Source: JAEUIG01 sp046349775 (GTDB taxonomy: Bacteria; Planctomycetota; Planctomycetia; Planctomycetales; Planctomycetaceae). Taken from it: DNA of 64,000 bases. Positions 53,832 to 64,000 of the stretch are shown here, piece after piece (within the stretch, counting starts at the first letter, position 1; each line of letters begins with the position of its first letter). The notes beneath the pieces are model-generated. The model was not told where the DNA came from. It did not search any database and saw only the letters and a list, made by a program, of their open reading frames with translations. The stretch lies in contig JAXMBS010000020.1 in NCBI GenBank assembly GCA_046349775.1, forward strand, positions 13,260 to 77,259, read 5' to 3'. Both the position numbers and the translations under genes were made by a program.

Positions 53832-54323
53832 TCAGTTCTTTGAGGCGGCCGCCGCTTGCCGATCGGCCGCGTCGAGCACGGCGCGAATGATCTTGTCGTA
53901 GCCCGTGCAGCGACAGAGATTGCCGGCCAGATGCCAGCGGACGTCCGCTTCCGTCGGTTTCGGATTCTCTCGCAACAGGGCCGTTGCAGCGACAATGAAG
54001 CCCGGTGTGCAGATGCCGCACTGGAGGGCAGCGCCCTCGAGGAACGCCTGTTGCAGCGGAGCGAGATGATCTGCGGACGCGAGCCCTTCGACGGTCTCGA
54101 TGGCGGCCCCCTGGCACTCGACGGCGAGGACGAGGCAACTGACGACCGATCGGCCGTTGAGGAGCACCGTGCAGGCGCCGCAGTTGCCGTTGCTGCAGCC
54201 TTCCTTGGTGCCGGTCATATCGAGGACGTCGCGCAGCACTTCCAACAGCGTCTGCCGGGGTTCGCAGAGGAAGGAAGTCTCGCGCCCATTAATCGTCGCC
54301 GTGACGATGCGTTTCGTGGACAT
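53832..54323 (-). CDS. Molybdenum hydroxylase 2Fe-2S subunit (CoxS/XdhC-type)
   Basis: A 163-residue protein with both 2Fe-2S sites: GCSNGNCGACTVLLNG with distal partner SCLVLA, and QCGICTPGFIVAATALL with HLAGNLCRCTGYDKIIRAVL. It is complete and normal in length. It would pass electrons from a molybdopterin subunit to the FAD subunit encoded upstream. The large catalytic subunit is not in the window. Preceded by a repeat element. Confidence 0.93.
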   Translation of the reverse strand: MSTKRIVTATINGRETSFLCEPRQTLLEVLRDVLDMTGTKEGCSNGNCGACTVLLNGRSVVSCLVLAVECQGAAIETVEGLASADHLAPLQQAFLEGAALQCGICTPGFIVAATALLRENPKPTEADVRWHLAGNLCRCTGYDKIIRAVLDAADRQAAAASKN

Positions 54324-54362
54324 ATGCCTGAATGATGCTAAAGACAAAGTCTTTGGGATGGC

Positions 54363-54436
54363 GGGTGCCACGGGCTTCGCCCGTGCTTTTGAGTCTGACG
54401 CGGAATTCCGTTTGGCACTGGCCGAGCCAGTGGCAC
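54363..54436. repeat. Small element with terminal inverted repeats, copy 2
   Basis: Begins GGGTGCCAC and ends GTGGCAC. Internal palindrome CACGGGCTTCGCCCGTG; the second one, CACTGGCCGAGCCAGTG, matches copy 1 at 43657-43737. Confidence 0.7.
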
Positions 54437-54453
54437 TGAGTGTCGTAGTCGTG

Positions 54454-55340
54454 TCAGCTCGAGCCGGCGCGCGCCCGCTCGACCGCCGCCGCCAACGTGC
54501 GCTCGACGAGCACGCCGGTCAAATGCCGGCGAAATTCGCCGGTGCCGCGCATGTCGTCGATCGGCGATATCGCCTGCCGCGCCAGTTCGCCGACAGCGCG
54601 AAACGTCGCTTCGTCGGCCGGTTTACCGGCCAGTGCTGCACTGGCGGCCGATGCGAACAGCGGTGTCGGAGCAACGGCATCCCAGTCCAATCCGGCCGGA
54701 GACGATCGTCGCCGTGGCTGGGCATCGAGACCGCTGGCGCCGACGCCGACGACGGCGATGTCCATTCCTTCTCGGGATGAACCGCCGACAATGCCGAACC
54801 GGAATGGGGGCCGGTTTGGGAAGCGAATTGAACGAGCAACTCACCCGGTTGCAGGACGTTCTTCCCGGACCGGTGCAAAACTGTTCCTTGGATGGGAATG
54901 TTGCGTGTTCCCAGGCCGGCGATGACGCACACGGCGCCGAGGCGATCAGAGCAGGCGTGTAGATCCGCGGCCAGGCGGAGTTGCAGACGTTGCCGCCGAT
55001 CAGGCCCGGTCGTGGATCTGAATCCCGCCGATGATCCGCGCGGCATCGGCCCTTGCCGGAATACTCGAGACTTTAATCGCGGCGCCGAGCCGTACACCTT
55101 GTAGCACGGCACGGCGGCTCCCCAGCCGCAGTCCTTGGCCGCCGGTGTCGAGGATGTTCAGTTCCGGGGAATCTGCGCCCGGCGTCCACGACGACGTCCG
55201 GCGCCAGGCGACCAGTTCGTTGTCGCGGTCGATCAGGTCGGTGCCGTCGTAGCCAGCGGGCGGGCGCGGCCGCCGGGGCCGGTCAGCAGTCGCACGGCCT
55301 CGGACAGACTGGTGGGAGCGGCGTAGTCGAAGTTCCGCAT
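54454..55340 (-). CDS. Molybdenum hydroxylase FAD subunit (CoxM-type, heavily frameshifted)
   Basis: The start MRNFDYAAPTSLSEAVRLLT is the standard opening of CoxM/XdhB FAD proteins. Across five or more frame changes one reads TDLIDRDNELVAW, LNILDTGGQGLRLGS, LGAAIKVSSIP, GNVCNSA, STGPGRT, IAVVGVGASGLD and the end RQAISPIDDMRGTGEFRRHL followed by VLVERTLAAAVERARAGSS. It is the middle subunit of a three-part hydroxylase. Broken frames are probably errors. Gene order M then S without L is unusual. Confidence 0.72.
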
Positions 55341-55447
55341 GGGATTCGTGAGCGTCTCTGTTCGCAAGCCGTTGAGCCGGCGCGAGTCGGCCGGAAGCGC
55401 ACACGTTACTCCCACGCGATGCGGTTTGTCCAACGACCGCGATGAGA

Positions 55448-55776
55448 TCAATCCGTCGCCGATGGTGTGTTGGTCGGCGTACGTGACGCGCGCCGCTGGG
55501 CTTCGCTTTCGGTCATCCGCACCAGGCGTCCGTCCGAGTAAGCCCAGCCTCCCCAAGCCTTGAGTGTGTCGCCTCCAGGGAAGCCGCTTTGCGTCCAGAA
55601 TTCGACGGGGCGAAGCAGTGTGCGGTGCGTCCAGTAATGCCGCTTGCCCAGGAGCAAACCTCGGCCGTCAGGACACACCCAACCAGCTGCCGACGTAACT
55701 CGCCGAAATCAAAAACGGAATTACTGCCAGCATCTAGAATCTTTCGCGGTCGTCGCGAGCGTGGCTTGAACATCAC
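55448..55776 (-). pseudogene. Unidentified short protein (frameshifted)
   Basis: From the ATG at 55776 one reads MMFKPRSRRPRKILDAGSNS and FDFGELRRQLVG, then after a slip GRGLLLGKRHYWTHRTLLRP, FWTQSGFPGGDTLKAWGGWA and SDGRLVRMTESEAQRR. About 108 residues in all. I do not recognise the family. It could be the damaged end of another gene. Stops just before the FAD-subunit start. Confidence 0.3.
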
Positions 55777-55874
55777 GTGTGGACGGGCGTGCGATCAGTT
55801 CCGTTCAGGAACGCTGGTTCAACGATCGAGCCACTGACGGATCTTCGTGTCTCGAGGATCCGCCGGGAGAATCT

Positions 55875-57313
55875 CCACCTTGCGGCCTTTGTATCCAGCC
55901 GATGCGATAGTGGCCGATGTCTCTCGCCGGACCGAGCGCGATGTTCGCCATCTACGACGATCTGCCGAACTGTGCCAGCCGCTCGCGGAGGCGGTCTCGG
56001 GCCGGCAGCTTTGGCAGCGGCCGGCGTGCCGTTGCTGCGTTCTTCGGCGGTCCGCGCCGGGCACAAGAGGTCGCACCGGCGCCGCCAAGCACTGCATTGT
56101 GCTGTTTTTAATGGGGGGCCGCCGCAGCGCCCTACGTGGGATCCCCGACCGCATGCGCCGCCCCGAAGTGCGGGGCATTCCGCCCTTAATCTCCACGAAT
56201 GTCCAGGGCTGCAAATCAGCGGGCTTGTTGCCGCAGACCATGGCTCGGCGACAAACTGGCGTTGATTCGCAGCGTGGTGACGGGAGACAACGCGCTCGTC
56301 GTCCGGCTATTACATGCTCACCGGAAACGCCGCACCTTCCCAAGCAGGTGGAGAACGCGAATCCCCGGCAGCCGAACAATCATCCGTCTGTGGCGGCCGT
56401 CGTTCAGCACCTGCGCGCTGGCGCTCGCTCCCTCGGTGCGGCTGCCGCATCGCATTTTCAACACGGATGGTTCCGTCTGGCCCGGCGAGGATGGCGGAGT
56501 GGCTGGGAGGGGCGGCCGATCCGTGGCTGTTCCGCTGCCAGCCGGCGTCGCCGGGTTTGAGATCGACCAGTTCGACCCGGGCGGCCGACGTATCGCTCGG
56601 CCGGCTGTCGGAACGCCACGCTACTGACACAGATTGATTCGCAACTGCGCGACGACAGGCCGCCATCGCACAGGCGTTTACGGCGAGCAGTTGCAGCGAG
56701 CTTTCGACATCCTGGCTACGCCGGAAACTCGCTCCGGCTTGCGACTTGGACCGGGAGTCGGCGAGGAGACGCGCGACCGCTACGGCCGCGGGACAATTCG
56801 GTCAGAGCGTGTTGCTGGCCCGACGGCTCGTGGAGGCCGGTGTGGGCTTTGTGCACGTCAACTGGTTCCCGCGCTTGCTGACGAGCCGATGAACAACCCG
56901 TGCTGGGACATACGTCGATGAAGCCAATCGGCTGAAGGCGGTGCTCGTTCCGCCACTAGACCAGGCGTTGTCCGCGTTGCCTGGCGGTTGACGGGCGCGG
57001 GCTGCTGGAAGAGACGCTGGTCGCCGTGCTGTCGGAGTTCGGACGTTCGCCGCGGATTAACGCACTGGCCGGCCGCGATCACTGGGGGCACGTGTTTTCC
57101 GTGGCGCTCGCCGGCGGCGGCATTCGGGGCGGGCGCGTCATCGGTCGCTCGGACGATCAGGCAGCCTATCCTGAAGAAGGGCTGGTGCAGCCGGAAGACA
57201 TCACGGCGACGATCCTGGATCGGCTGGGCCTCGAGCCGCGGGCCGAGATTCACGATCCGACCGGCCGTCCGGTGCCGCTGAGCCGCGGGAATGTGCTTAC
57301 CGGGCTGCTGTAA
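55875..57313 (+). pseudogene. DUF1501 (sulfatase-like) protein, heavily frameshifted
   Basis: Multiple frame changes, but the family text is visible: AKHCIVLFLMGG then TWDPRPHAPP, LPPLISTNVQGCKSAGL in mixed frames, DKLALIRSVVTGDNA, YMLTGNA, PNNHPSVAAVVQHL, RQLQRAFDILATPETRS, VEAGVGFVHVNWFP, and a clean end VAVLSEFGRSPRINALAGRD, HWGHVFSVALAGGGIRGGRV, DDQAAYPEEGLVQPEDITAT. DUF1501 proteins are secreted and abundant in planctomycetes, usually paired with DUF1553/DUF1549 genes, which are absent here. The N-terminal 40 residues are not reconstructable. Confidence 0.72.
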
Positions 57314-57360
57314 TCGCGCAGCAGCGCGAAACCGCAAGCGTCAGGCGACGTCGAAGTCCG

Positions 57361-59903
57361 CTACGGCAGCCCATTGAGCTTGCGGACGAGCCATTCGGCC
57401 CCGACGAAAGCGCAGAACAAGACCAGCATGCTCCAGTGGTTCCAGAGCGGGACGGTCTGCTGAATCGACTCGTTGGTGCTGCCGCCGCGGAGGCGTTCGG
57501 GAAGCTCGTGCATCTGGTCTGGGAGCAGAAGTTCACCGCCGCTGGCGGCGGCGATCTGCTGGAGCAGCGCGCGGTTGGCAGTGAGGTCATTCAGTTCGGG
57601 GCTTACCTTGTCGACGACGGCCAGTTCGGCCGTGGCCGGATCGACGTCGGCTGGAGCGCCCTCGATGATGAGCTGTGCGCGATATTCTCCGGTCGCCAGT
57701 CCCGGCACGCGGGCTTCGTACTCCAGTGGGCGGTCGGCACTGAGCGTCAGCACAGCTGAGATGGAGGCGTCTTCGTCGCCACCGTCGATGCGCCGCAGTT
57801 CGACTTGCGCCCGCAAATCGGGATGCTGCTTAAGGAACCGATCGGTCCAGCGCGCGCGAAATCGCGCCGTCGATCCGGCTTCAATCTGTGGCCGATCCGG
57901 CCCAAATTGCACGGCATCGTTATGGACGGCCGCTTTGAACTCGGCGGCGCTGCGGACCAGCTGGCCCCAGAAGCGATGATGGTAGAGGTCGCCGACGTGC
58001 GACCGCCACCGCCAGGTGCTGTCGATGCCGATCCAGATGACGCGACCGGCGCCCTGAGACTGCGCGACAATCGCTGCTGCCGCACGTTCCGCCGCGAGGT
58101 CCGGTTGTTCGTCCGGCCGCACGCCGGTCGCCCAGACGCTGCTGCCCGGCTTGGCCTGGCCCAGCAGCCCCCATGTATGCCCCGGCAGCAGTTTCCAGAT
58201 CCGATGGTTTTTCGCGGCGTCTGCGTCGAGGGCCATCACGCCCTCGGCTTCGCCATCGGGCGTGATCTGCAGCCGGAAACCGCGTGATCCCGGCGGACGC
58301 AGAGCATCGGCTTCGTCCGCGCCGATCTCGCGAAGACCTGCGACCGGCAGCAGACCCTCCAGTGGAGTGCCGGCGTATCCGGCAGGCATGTGCCGCTTGC
58401 CGGCCATGACAACGAGCGTGCCGCCGTCGTTCCGCACGTAGTGCTCAATCGCGGCCAGTGACTGCGGCGGCAACCTGTGGGGATCGACATCGCCGATCAG
58501 GACGGCGTCGAACTGTGCCAGGGAGGCTTCACCGGAAGCCGCTGCGGCGTCCAGCGGCTTAAGTTCGCGGGGAAAGAACGTGTCCGGCAATAACCCCAGG
58601 TAGGGCTGATCGAAGAGCACGGACTCGAGTTGCACACGCGGATCGCGCTGCAGTGCAGCGACGAGATATCGGAATTCCCAGCGTGCCTCCTCATCCAGCA
58701 GCAGCACGTGCGTCTTGTCGCTGACGACCTGAATGGCAAAGCGACGCTCATTGTTGTCGTCTCGCGTCTCACCCGGCTGAGGGGTGATCCTGACGGAGAA
58801 GCGCCGGCGTCCCAGGGAGGCGGCGTTCAGAATGAACTGGGCTTCGGCCGTGTCTCCCTGCGGAGTGATTGTCTGCACGTCAGACGCAGCAGCAGCTCCT
58901 TCGTCATCGCTGACGAGAGACATTCCCGGACGCCTTGCTGGAAACCGCTGCTGGTGCGCCCGACCCGCACGACGGGACGATCATTGAGAAACACTGAGTC
59001 GGGAGCGGCGACCGATGCGATGCGCCAGATCGCCGGGTGCTCAGCGGATCGGTCAGGCCAGTACCCGGAAAACGCTGAACGCGGCGCCTTTCGCAGCCGC
59101 CACAACGGGGGCCGGATTGCGGTGCACGCTGTCGCGGCCGTCGGTGAGCAGTACGACGGCCGCAATCGGCGTTTCGCCGCCTGCGGCTGTGAGCGGTTGC
59201 GTCAGGTCGGACCCTTCACGTTCAGCGATGTCCCCGGGATTCTCGCTGAGCATCAAAGCTGTCAGCGGTAGCTGTCGTGCTGCCGGCGGCGAACGGTCGC
59301 CGTTCGACCGAGACCGATGTCTGCCAGTTGATCGAGAGGTTAACCCGGCCTGCGTCAGCAAGCGGCGGACGATCTCGGTGCGTGGCAACGTGACGAGCTC
59401 GCGGCGGAGGGCGGTGATGAGTTGCCGTCGAGCCTCGGCCTGCGGATCGGCTTCTCCGGCTTGCGGTTTGTCGTTCGGCTGTGCTGCAGCAGGTTCGCCC
59501 GCGTGCTCCAGTGAGGCGATCCACTTGTCCAGTTCCGCATCAGCAGCCGCATTGCCGATCATGCCCATTCCGCGGGCCAGCCGCGGCGTTTCGGCCAGGC
59601 TAAGTGACTTGTCCGCTGTGGCCATGCTCAGGGAAACGTCGGCGGCGACGACAATCCGGCCGCGACGTTGCTGCTTTCGTACGTAATGCGCCAGCGCGGT
59701 TCGAGCAGCGGCAGCGCCTGAGCAGGCAGACGGCCGCGGCAGGCGGCAAGATCAGCAACAGCACACCCAGCCGCAGCGGAACAGGCCGGCGGCTTCATAG
59801 CGAAAGAGCAGGACCAGGCAGATAGCCGCAGCGGCTCCCGCCGCCGGCCGGAAACGCCAGACGCCGTCCCGAATTCCGTCGAAGACAGTTCGCGGGTCGG
59901 CAT
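57361..59903 (-). CDS. VWA-domain membrane protein (BatA-like), frameshifted in the N-terminal half
   Basis: The C-terminal 520 residues are in one frame: RRFSVRITPQPGETRDDNNE, HVLLLDEEARWEFRYLVAAL, AQFDAVLIGDVDPHRLPPQS, VRNDGGTLVVMAGKRHMPAG, WIGIDSTWRWRSHVGDLYHH and a last membrane helix NHWSMLVLFCAFVGAEWLV. Upstream, broken frames show a membrane segment GAAAAICLVLLFRYE, then VVAADVSLSMATADKSLSLA with a MIDAS D-x-S-x-S, and VVLLTDGRDSVHRNPAPVVA. This combines a von Willebrand A domain with a glutamine-amidotransferase-like fold, a type common in planctomycetes and often near MoxR/DUF58 genes. Start uncertain. Convergent with the DUF1501 gene. Confidence 0.7.
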
Positions 59904-60290
59904 GGTTGAGACAATGGATTGCAGGTCGCACGTCGATCAGGCTGCAGCAGAAGTTCGCGGGTCTTTGCTCGCCGCGCCCGTTGCGACAGCGGCGAAGTAG
60001 GCGTGCCATCCTGACGACGCGCGCCCACCCGATCCAAGTCTAATCGAAGGGCGTCGTCGATCGCGGGATTGCAGTTGGGAGTTGAAGTTCTGCGGTTCGT
60101 GCCGGCTTTGCCGGATGAGCCGGTCAGGTCCGGCCGTATCACGCACGCGCATCGAACAGCGCGGCTGCAGGGACGCGATTCGATCGCGTCGACGACCAGG
60201 AGTCGTCCGGAGTTGACTGGAATAGTTGAAGAGGACGTTGTCTCCAGGGCGGCGTCGCGCTGGAACTGTTCTTCAAGAGTGGCTTGGGCG
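59904..60290. other. Divergent spacer between the VWA and motA genes
   Basis: About 390 bases. The N-terminal end of the VWA protein may extend into it. No other feature is supported. Confidence 0.35.
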
Positions 60291-61142
60291 ATGGCCGTCA
60301 TCATCGGCTCGATTATCGTGATTGGCTCCGTGCTCGCCGGCTTCAGCATGGCGGGGGGGCACGTCCACGCGCTGATCCACCCGTCGGAATTCGTGACGAT
60401 CGGCGGCGCAACCTTCGGCGCTTGTGGTATCCTCCCCAAGCGCGTGCTGGTGGACCTGGCCAAGGGGTGCATCCAACTCCTCAAGGGAGTCCGTTCACCA
60501 AGGCCGCCTACCGCGACATCCGCTGCAACTGCTGTATGCATCTTCCGGCTGGCCCAGCGCGACGGCCTGTTGGCATTGGACAACCTGAGCAGCCCCGAGA
60601 AAGCGGAATGACTCGCGCCTGTGTAGAAGCTGCTGTCGAATCACCGTAATGACGCACTTTATCTGTGACGCCATGGGAATGGCCGTCGAGAGCCGATCGA
60701 CGCCACAGCAACTGGGCGACTTGTTCGAATCGCAAATCAAGGTGGCCGAGCACGAGCACCATGAGGCGGTCGGCGCGCTGCAGAAGACGGCTGACGCGAT
60801 GCCGGGGTTCGGGATCGTCGCGGCCGTCCTCGGCATCGTGATCACGATGGGCGCGATCAACGGCCCGGCCGAGGAAATCGGCCATAAGGTCGTAGCCCAG
60901 TTCGGACGTCGCGGGGACGGCGACTTTCATACGGCTTCTTTGGCGCTGATGAGCAGCCGTAGCTGGAAGTGCTGGGGGCGGCCGAATCCGCTGTTCCGCG
61001 ATTTCGGCGGCGATCGTGGCGTTCGGGAGGGGCTCAGGCCGAAGGACGGTACGTGATTCTGCAGGTCAGCCGCGGCGTCGCGAGCGACGTGCGCCTCGAG
61101 CGCGGCGAACTGGAGCAACTGTTCTCCGAGATCGGTTCGTAA
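60291..61142 (+). CDS. motA: Flagellar motor stator protein MotA (frameshifted)
   Basis: MAVIIGSIIVIGSVLAGFSM, GGHVHALIHPSEFVTIGGAT and FGACGILPKRVLVDLAKG open a MotA. After frame changes, SQIKVAEHEHHEAVGALQKT, ADAMPGFGIVAAVLGIVITM gives the conserved A-PG-GI-AAVLG segment. The last 90 residues need several shifts: EVLGAAES, AISAAIVAFG, VSRGVASDVRLERGELEQLF, SEIGS then TAA at 61140-61142. The conserved end is typical of planctomycete MotA. It forms the proton channel with MotB, encoded 115 bases downstream. Confidence 0.85.
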
Positions 61143-61257
61143 TTGCCTGAGAATCGCTGGGCGCAGGTCGGCGACCCAATTGAACGGGAAGTTGTTCCCA
61201 GCGTCGTGACACGGATAAACCCCGTGGCTCAAGTGCGCTCCATCAGCGGAGGGAGAG

Positions 61258-61782
61258 ATGGCAGGCAAAGGGGCGGAGCATGGAAAGTGGCCCACGCGGA
61301 CTTCGTGACCGCGATGATGGCCTTCTTTCTCGTGATGTGGATCGTCTCGCAGGACACGAAGGTCAAGGAGTCGATCTCCCACTACTTCGCCACTCCGCTG
61401 GGCTATGTTCCTATCGGCAACCGCAATCCGTCGGACACGGGAGGCGCGCTCGAGTCCAAGACCAACGGCAACATTCCGCTCGAGAAGGCCACTTCGATGG
61501 GACGCGGCCGGGAAGAGCATTCGGATACCGATCGCGACGGCCGGCACACGAAGCTGATGAGCGACTGGCTGCACGCCGATCGGGCGGAATACGACTACTG
61601 GAAGGGGCACGCGGATCGAATCCGCGCCGCTGACGGCCCCCAGTCGCCGGATCCGGAGGATTCCTGCGGCCGATGCCGCGGCAGCCGACCGTCTCGCTGA
61701 ACTCATGAGCAGCGAGTTTCACCAGCCGGAGATGCCGATCAAGGAGGACAGCGTGTATCGCGACATGTTGCTGCGGAGATAG
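61258..61782 (+). CDS. motB: MotB-like flagellar stator protein without OmpA domain (frameshifted)
   Basis: From the ATG at 61258 a slip near 61285 leads to AWKVAHADFVTAMMAFFLVM and WIVSQDTKVKESISHYFATP. This is the MotB membrane helix with the proton-binding Asp (ADFVTAMMAFFLVMW). Then come LGYVPIGNRNPSDTGGALES, SMGRGREEHSDTDRDG and after another slip ADRLAELMSSEFHQPEMPIK, EDSVYRDMLLRR and TAG. The total is about 174 residues. The peptidoglycan-binding OmpA domain of canonical MotB is not visible before the next gene. Confidence 0.75.
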
Positions 61783-62017
61783 CTGTCCAATGAATTGGGG
61801 CAGGTTGCGGGAAGACCCCGGTGCGGGTATCCCTGAACCTGGGGCGACTCGGGGCGGTCTGATCGCTGACGAAACCGCCGACGGTTTTCACGAGGACCTT
61901 GCGGGTTGCCCACTGGAATCACTCGCCTCTCGCAGAACCCTCGAGTAGAATCTGCAATACCGCGACGTGCGATCCGGGGAGGGTCTGCGCAAATCACTCG
62001 TTTTTGAGGAATCGCTC

Positions 62018-63834
62018 GTGCCTGCCGCCACTAAACCGACTACGAAGACGCAAACTCTCAACGGGGCCGACATTCTGGTCGAGTCCCTCGTCCGACAGGA
62101 GCGTGCAATTCGTATTCGCATATCCCGGCAGCGCCCAGCAATGCCCCTGCACCAGGCAGCACGCCCGGCATCGTGAAAAGATTCGCACCATTCTTCCGAG
62201 ACATGAACAGGGGCGGTTGCAGCGCAGGGATTTCGCGGAGCTCTGACGAGACCGGTGTCTGCATGGCGACCAGCGGACCGGGTGCCACCAACCTCGTCAC
62301 GTCGATTGCCGACGCCAAGATGGACAGCGTGCCACTGGTGATTGTGACCGGCCAGGTTCCGCAACAAGTGATCGGCAGCGACGCGTTCCAGGAGACTCCG
62401 ATCGTCTCGATCTGCCAGCAGATCACGAAGCATCAGTATCTGATCACAGCGGACGATCCGAACTGCCATGAATCGCTGCAGCAGACGCTGAGGAGCATTC
62501 CGCGGATCGTCAAGGAGGCATTCCATATCGCGCGCAGCGGGCGACCTGGACCGGTGTTGATCGACTTCCCGAAAAATATCCAGGTGACAAAGCTGGAGGG
62601 GGAGATCAACTTCGATCCGCCGATGTCGTTGCCGGGCTATTCGGCGGACCGGCGGCACGTAGCGGACGAACAGGTGCGGCAGGCGATCGCCGCGATCCGA
62701 CGGTCGAAGAAGCCAATCCTGTACGTCGGCGGAGGCATCATTCACTCCGGCGCGGCGGATGAGCTGACGCGGTTCGCCAAGCGTTCAAAGATCCCGGTGA
62801 CGATGACGGTGATGGGTCTCGGCGCGTTTCCGGGCGACGATCCGCAGTCGCTGCACATGCTCGGTATGCATGGGACCGTGTATTCCAACTACGCGATCAA
62901 CGACGCCGACCTGCTGATTGCACTCGGCGTCCGCTTCGACGATCGGGTCACTGGCAAGCTGACCGAGTTCGCCAAGCACGGGAAGATCATCCACGTGGAT
63001 ATTGACCCGTCGGAGATGCACAAGAACAAGGAAGCGCACATCCCGGTCGTTGCGGATGTGAAAGATTTCCTGCACCGCCTGAACGCGGCCTTCACCGAGG
63101 AAGACGTGCCCGACACCGCCGCCTGGTGGGTGCAAATCGAGGAGTGGCGGCGGCAACAGCCGCTGCGCTACAACGACGGTGGCGATGCGATTCTGCCGCA
63201 GTATGCGATCGAGGAACTGTGGCGGCAGACGCGCGATCGCGACCCGTACATCGCCGTCGGCGTCGGCCAACACCAGATGTGGGCCGCACAGTGGTTCAAG
63301 TTCAACAAGCCGAAGCACTGGCTGAGCAGTTCGGGCCTGGGGACGATGGGCTTCGGTCTGCCGGCGGCGATGGGGGTGCAGGCCGTGCATCCGAACAGTC
63401 TGGTGATCGACATCGATGGCGACGGCTCGTTCCAGATGAACATCCAGGAACTGGCCACGCTGCACTGTGAGAAACTGCCGGTGAAGATCCTGCTCCTGAA
63501 TAACCAGCACCTGGGGATGGTGGTGCAGTGGGAGGACCGGTTCATGGAAGGGAAGCGGGCCCACACGTACCTCGGGCCGATCGACCATCCCGAATGGCTG
63601 GGCGAGGGAACCGGCGCCTTCTATGAGCAGACGTATCCGGATTTCGTGAAGCTGGCGGAAGGCTACGGCATCAAGGCGGCCCATGTGCGGCGCAAGTCGG
63701 AATACTCCGCGGCCGTCAAGGCGATGATCGAGCACGACGGCCCGTTCCTGCTGGACGTCATCTGTCCATTCCAGGAACACGTGCTGCCGATGATCCCCGG
63801 CGGGGCGACGGTGCGGGACATTATCATCGAGTAA
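62018..63834 (+). CDS. ilvB: Acetolactate synthase large subunit (one N-terminal frameshift region)
   Basis: The GTG at 62018 (PAATKPTTKTQTLNGADILV) is preceded by GAGGA. After ESLVRQ the frame slips several times: QFVFAYPGSA and REKIRTILPRHEQG with the catalytic Glu are in other frames. From 62240 it is clean: ETGVCMATSGPGATNLVTSI, PLVIVTGQVPQQVIGSDAFQ, SGRPGPVLIDFPKNIQ, SSSGLGTMGFGLPAAMG and IDGDGSFQMNIQEL with the ThDP-binding GDGS and LLNNQHLGMVVQWED. About 605 residues. It makes acetolactate for valine/leucine synthesis. A regulatory-subunit gene may follow outside the window. Confidence 0.92.
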
Positions 63835-64000
63835 GCCGTATTGGAGACTGTCATCCGGGCGTGCGTCCTCGTTTGCCAGAATTGGTGAATGGCACGGGAT
63901 TGGGGAAAGTCGGCGAAAGCGCAGACGGTTGTCCTAAGTGCCGGTCTTGCTGCATCTCTCACCCCTGCCCTCCTCCCCGCCTCACACTGCGCGCAGAGTC

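Noticed and set aside
1..64000. tRNA or rRNA genes
   Set aside because: No T-loop GGTTCRA-type block in cloverleaf context and no rRNA core sequence noticed on either strand; a tRNAscan run would settle it.

Overview
The window looks like a planctomycete chromosome. It is GC-rich, and it carries a planctomycete-type bacterial microcompartment (BMC) locus, a DUF1501 protein, a periplasmic sulfatase, PQQ-like propeller and GYF_2 membrane proteins, a squalene-hopene cyclase, flagellar genes (flgM, motA, motB) and many short phrase-like intergenic repeats. No rRNA, tRNA or CRISPR array was seen. Both strands are used, with short operons separated by repeat-filled spacers.

About 1-4.2 kb is the end of a BMC locus: a broken encapsulated protein, a EutN/CcmL shell pentamer, a class II sugar-phosphate aldolase with a C-terminal encapsulation-type helix, a malate/lactate dehydrogenase and an aldolase-like TIM-barrel protein. 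This set fits deoxysugar (fucose/rhamnose) breakdown. About 5.1-8.3 kb pairs an AMP-forming acyl ligase with an aldehyde dehydrogenase, split by a GxxExxY gene bracketed by phrase repeats. About 8.4-21.4 kb holds a SufE-SufS fusion, a sulfatase, a zinc alcohol dehydrogenase, a hexulose-phosphate-synthase-like enzyme, a PQQ propeller protein and several small secreted proteins.

About 21.8-37.9 kb has a PDZ/YbaY-like protein, a PstS-like protein, DUF3891, a Fur-family regulator, FlgM, SixA, YceI, a membrane methyltransferase, BioB, squalene-hopene cyclase, an MFS transporter, a Gfo/Idh/MocA oxidoreductase, a ComEA-like protein, a thioesterase and a glycerophosphodiesterase. Ahead of the last gene is an unusual leader: an intrinsic terminator, then a near-perfect copy of the 16S-tail complement, then a 14-codon ORF. 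About 37.9-42.2 kb is DUF2071 and an ABC ATPase beside a large membrane protein. About 42.5-50.9 kb has rplM, rpsI, a bL28-like gene, ribBA, rdgB, a DinB protein, a monooxygenase, a candidate parS palindrome, dus and ggt. About 50.9-63.8 kb has a GspE-type ATPase with a STAS protein, thpR, molybdenum-hydroxylase small and medium subunits, a badly broken DUF1501 gene, a VWA membrane protein, motA, motB and ilvB.

Many clearly homologous genes change reading frame one or more times, most densely at 1-3.9 kb, 21.8-26 kb and 49.8-62.2 kb. Compensating indels even occur inside rpsI. I read this mainly as uncorrected sequencing indels, so coordinates of these genes span the inferred locus rather than one open frame.
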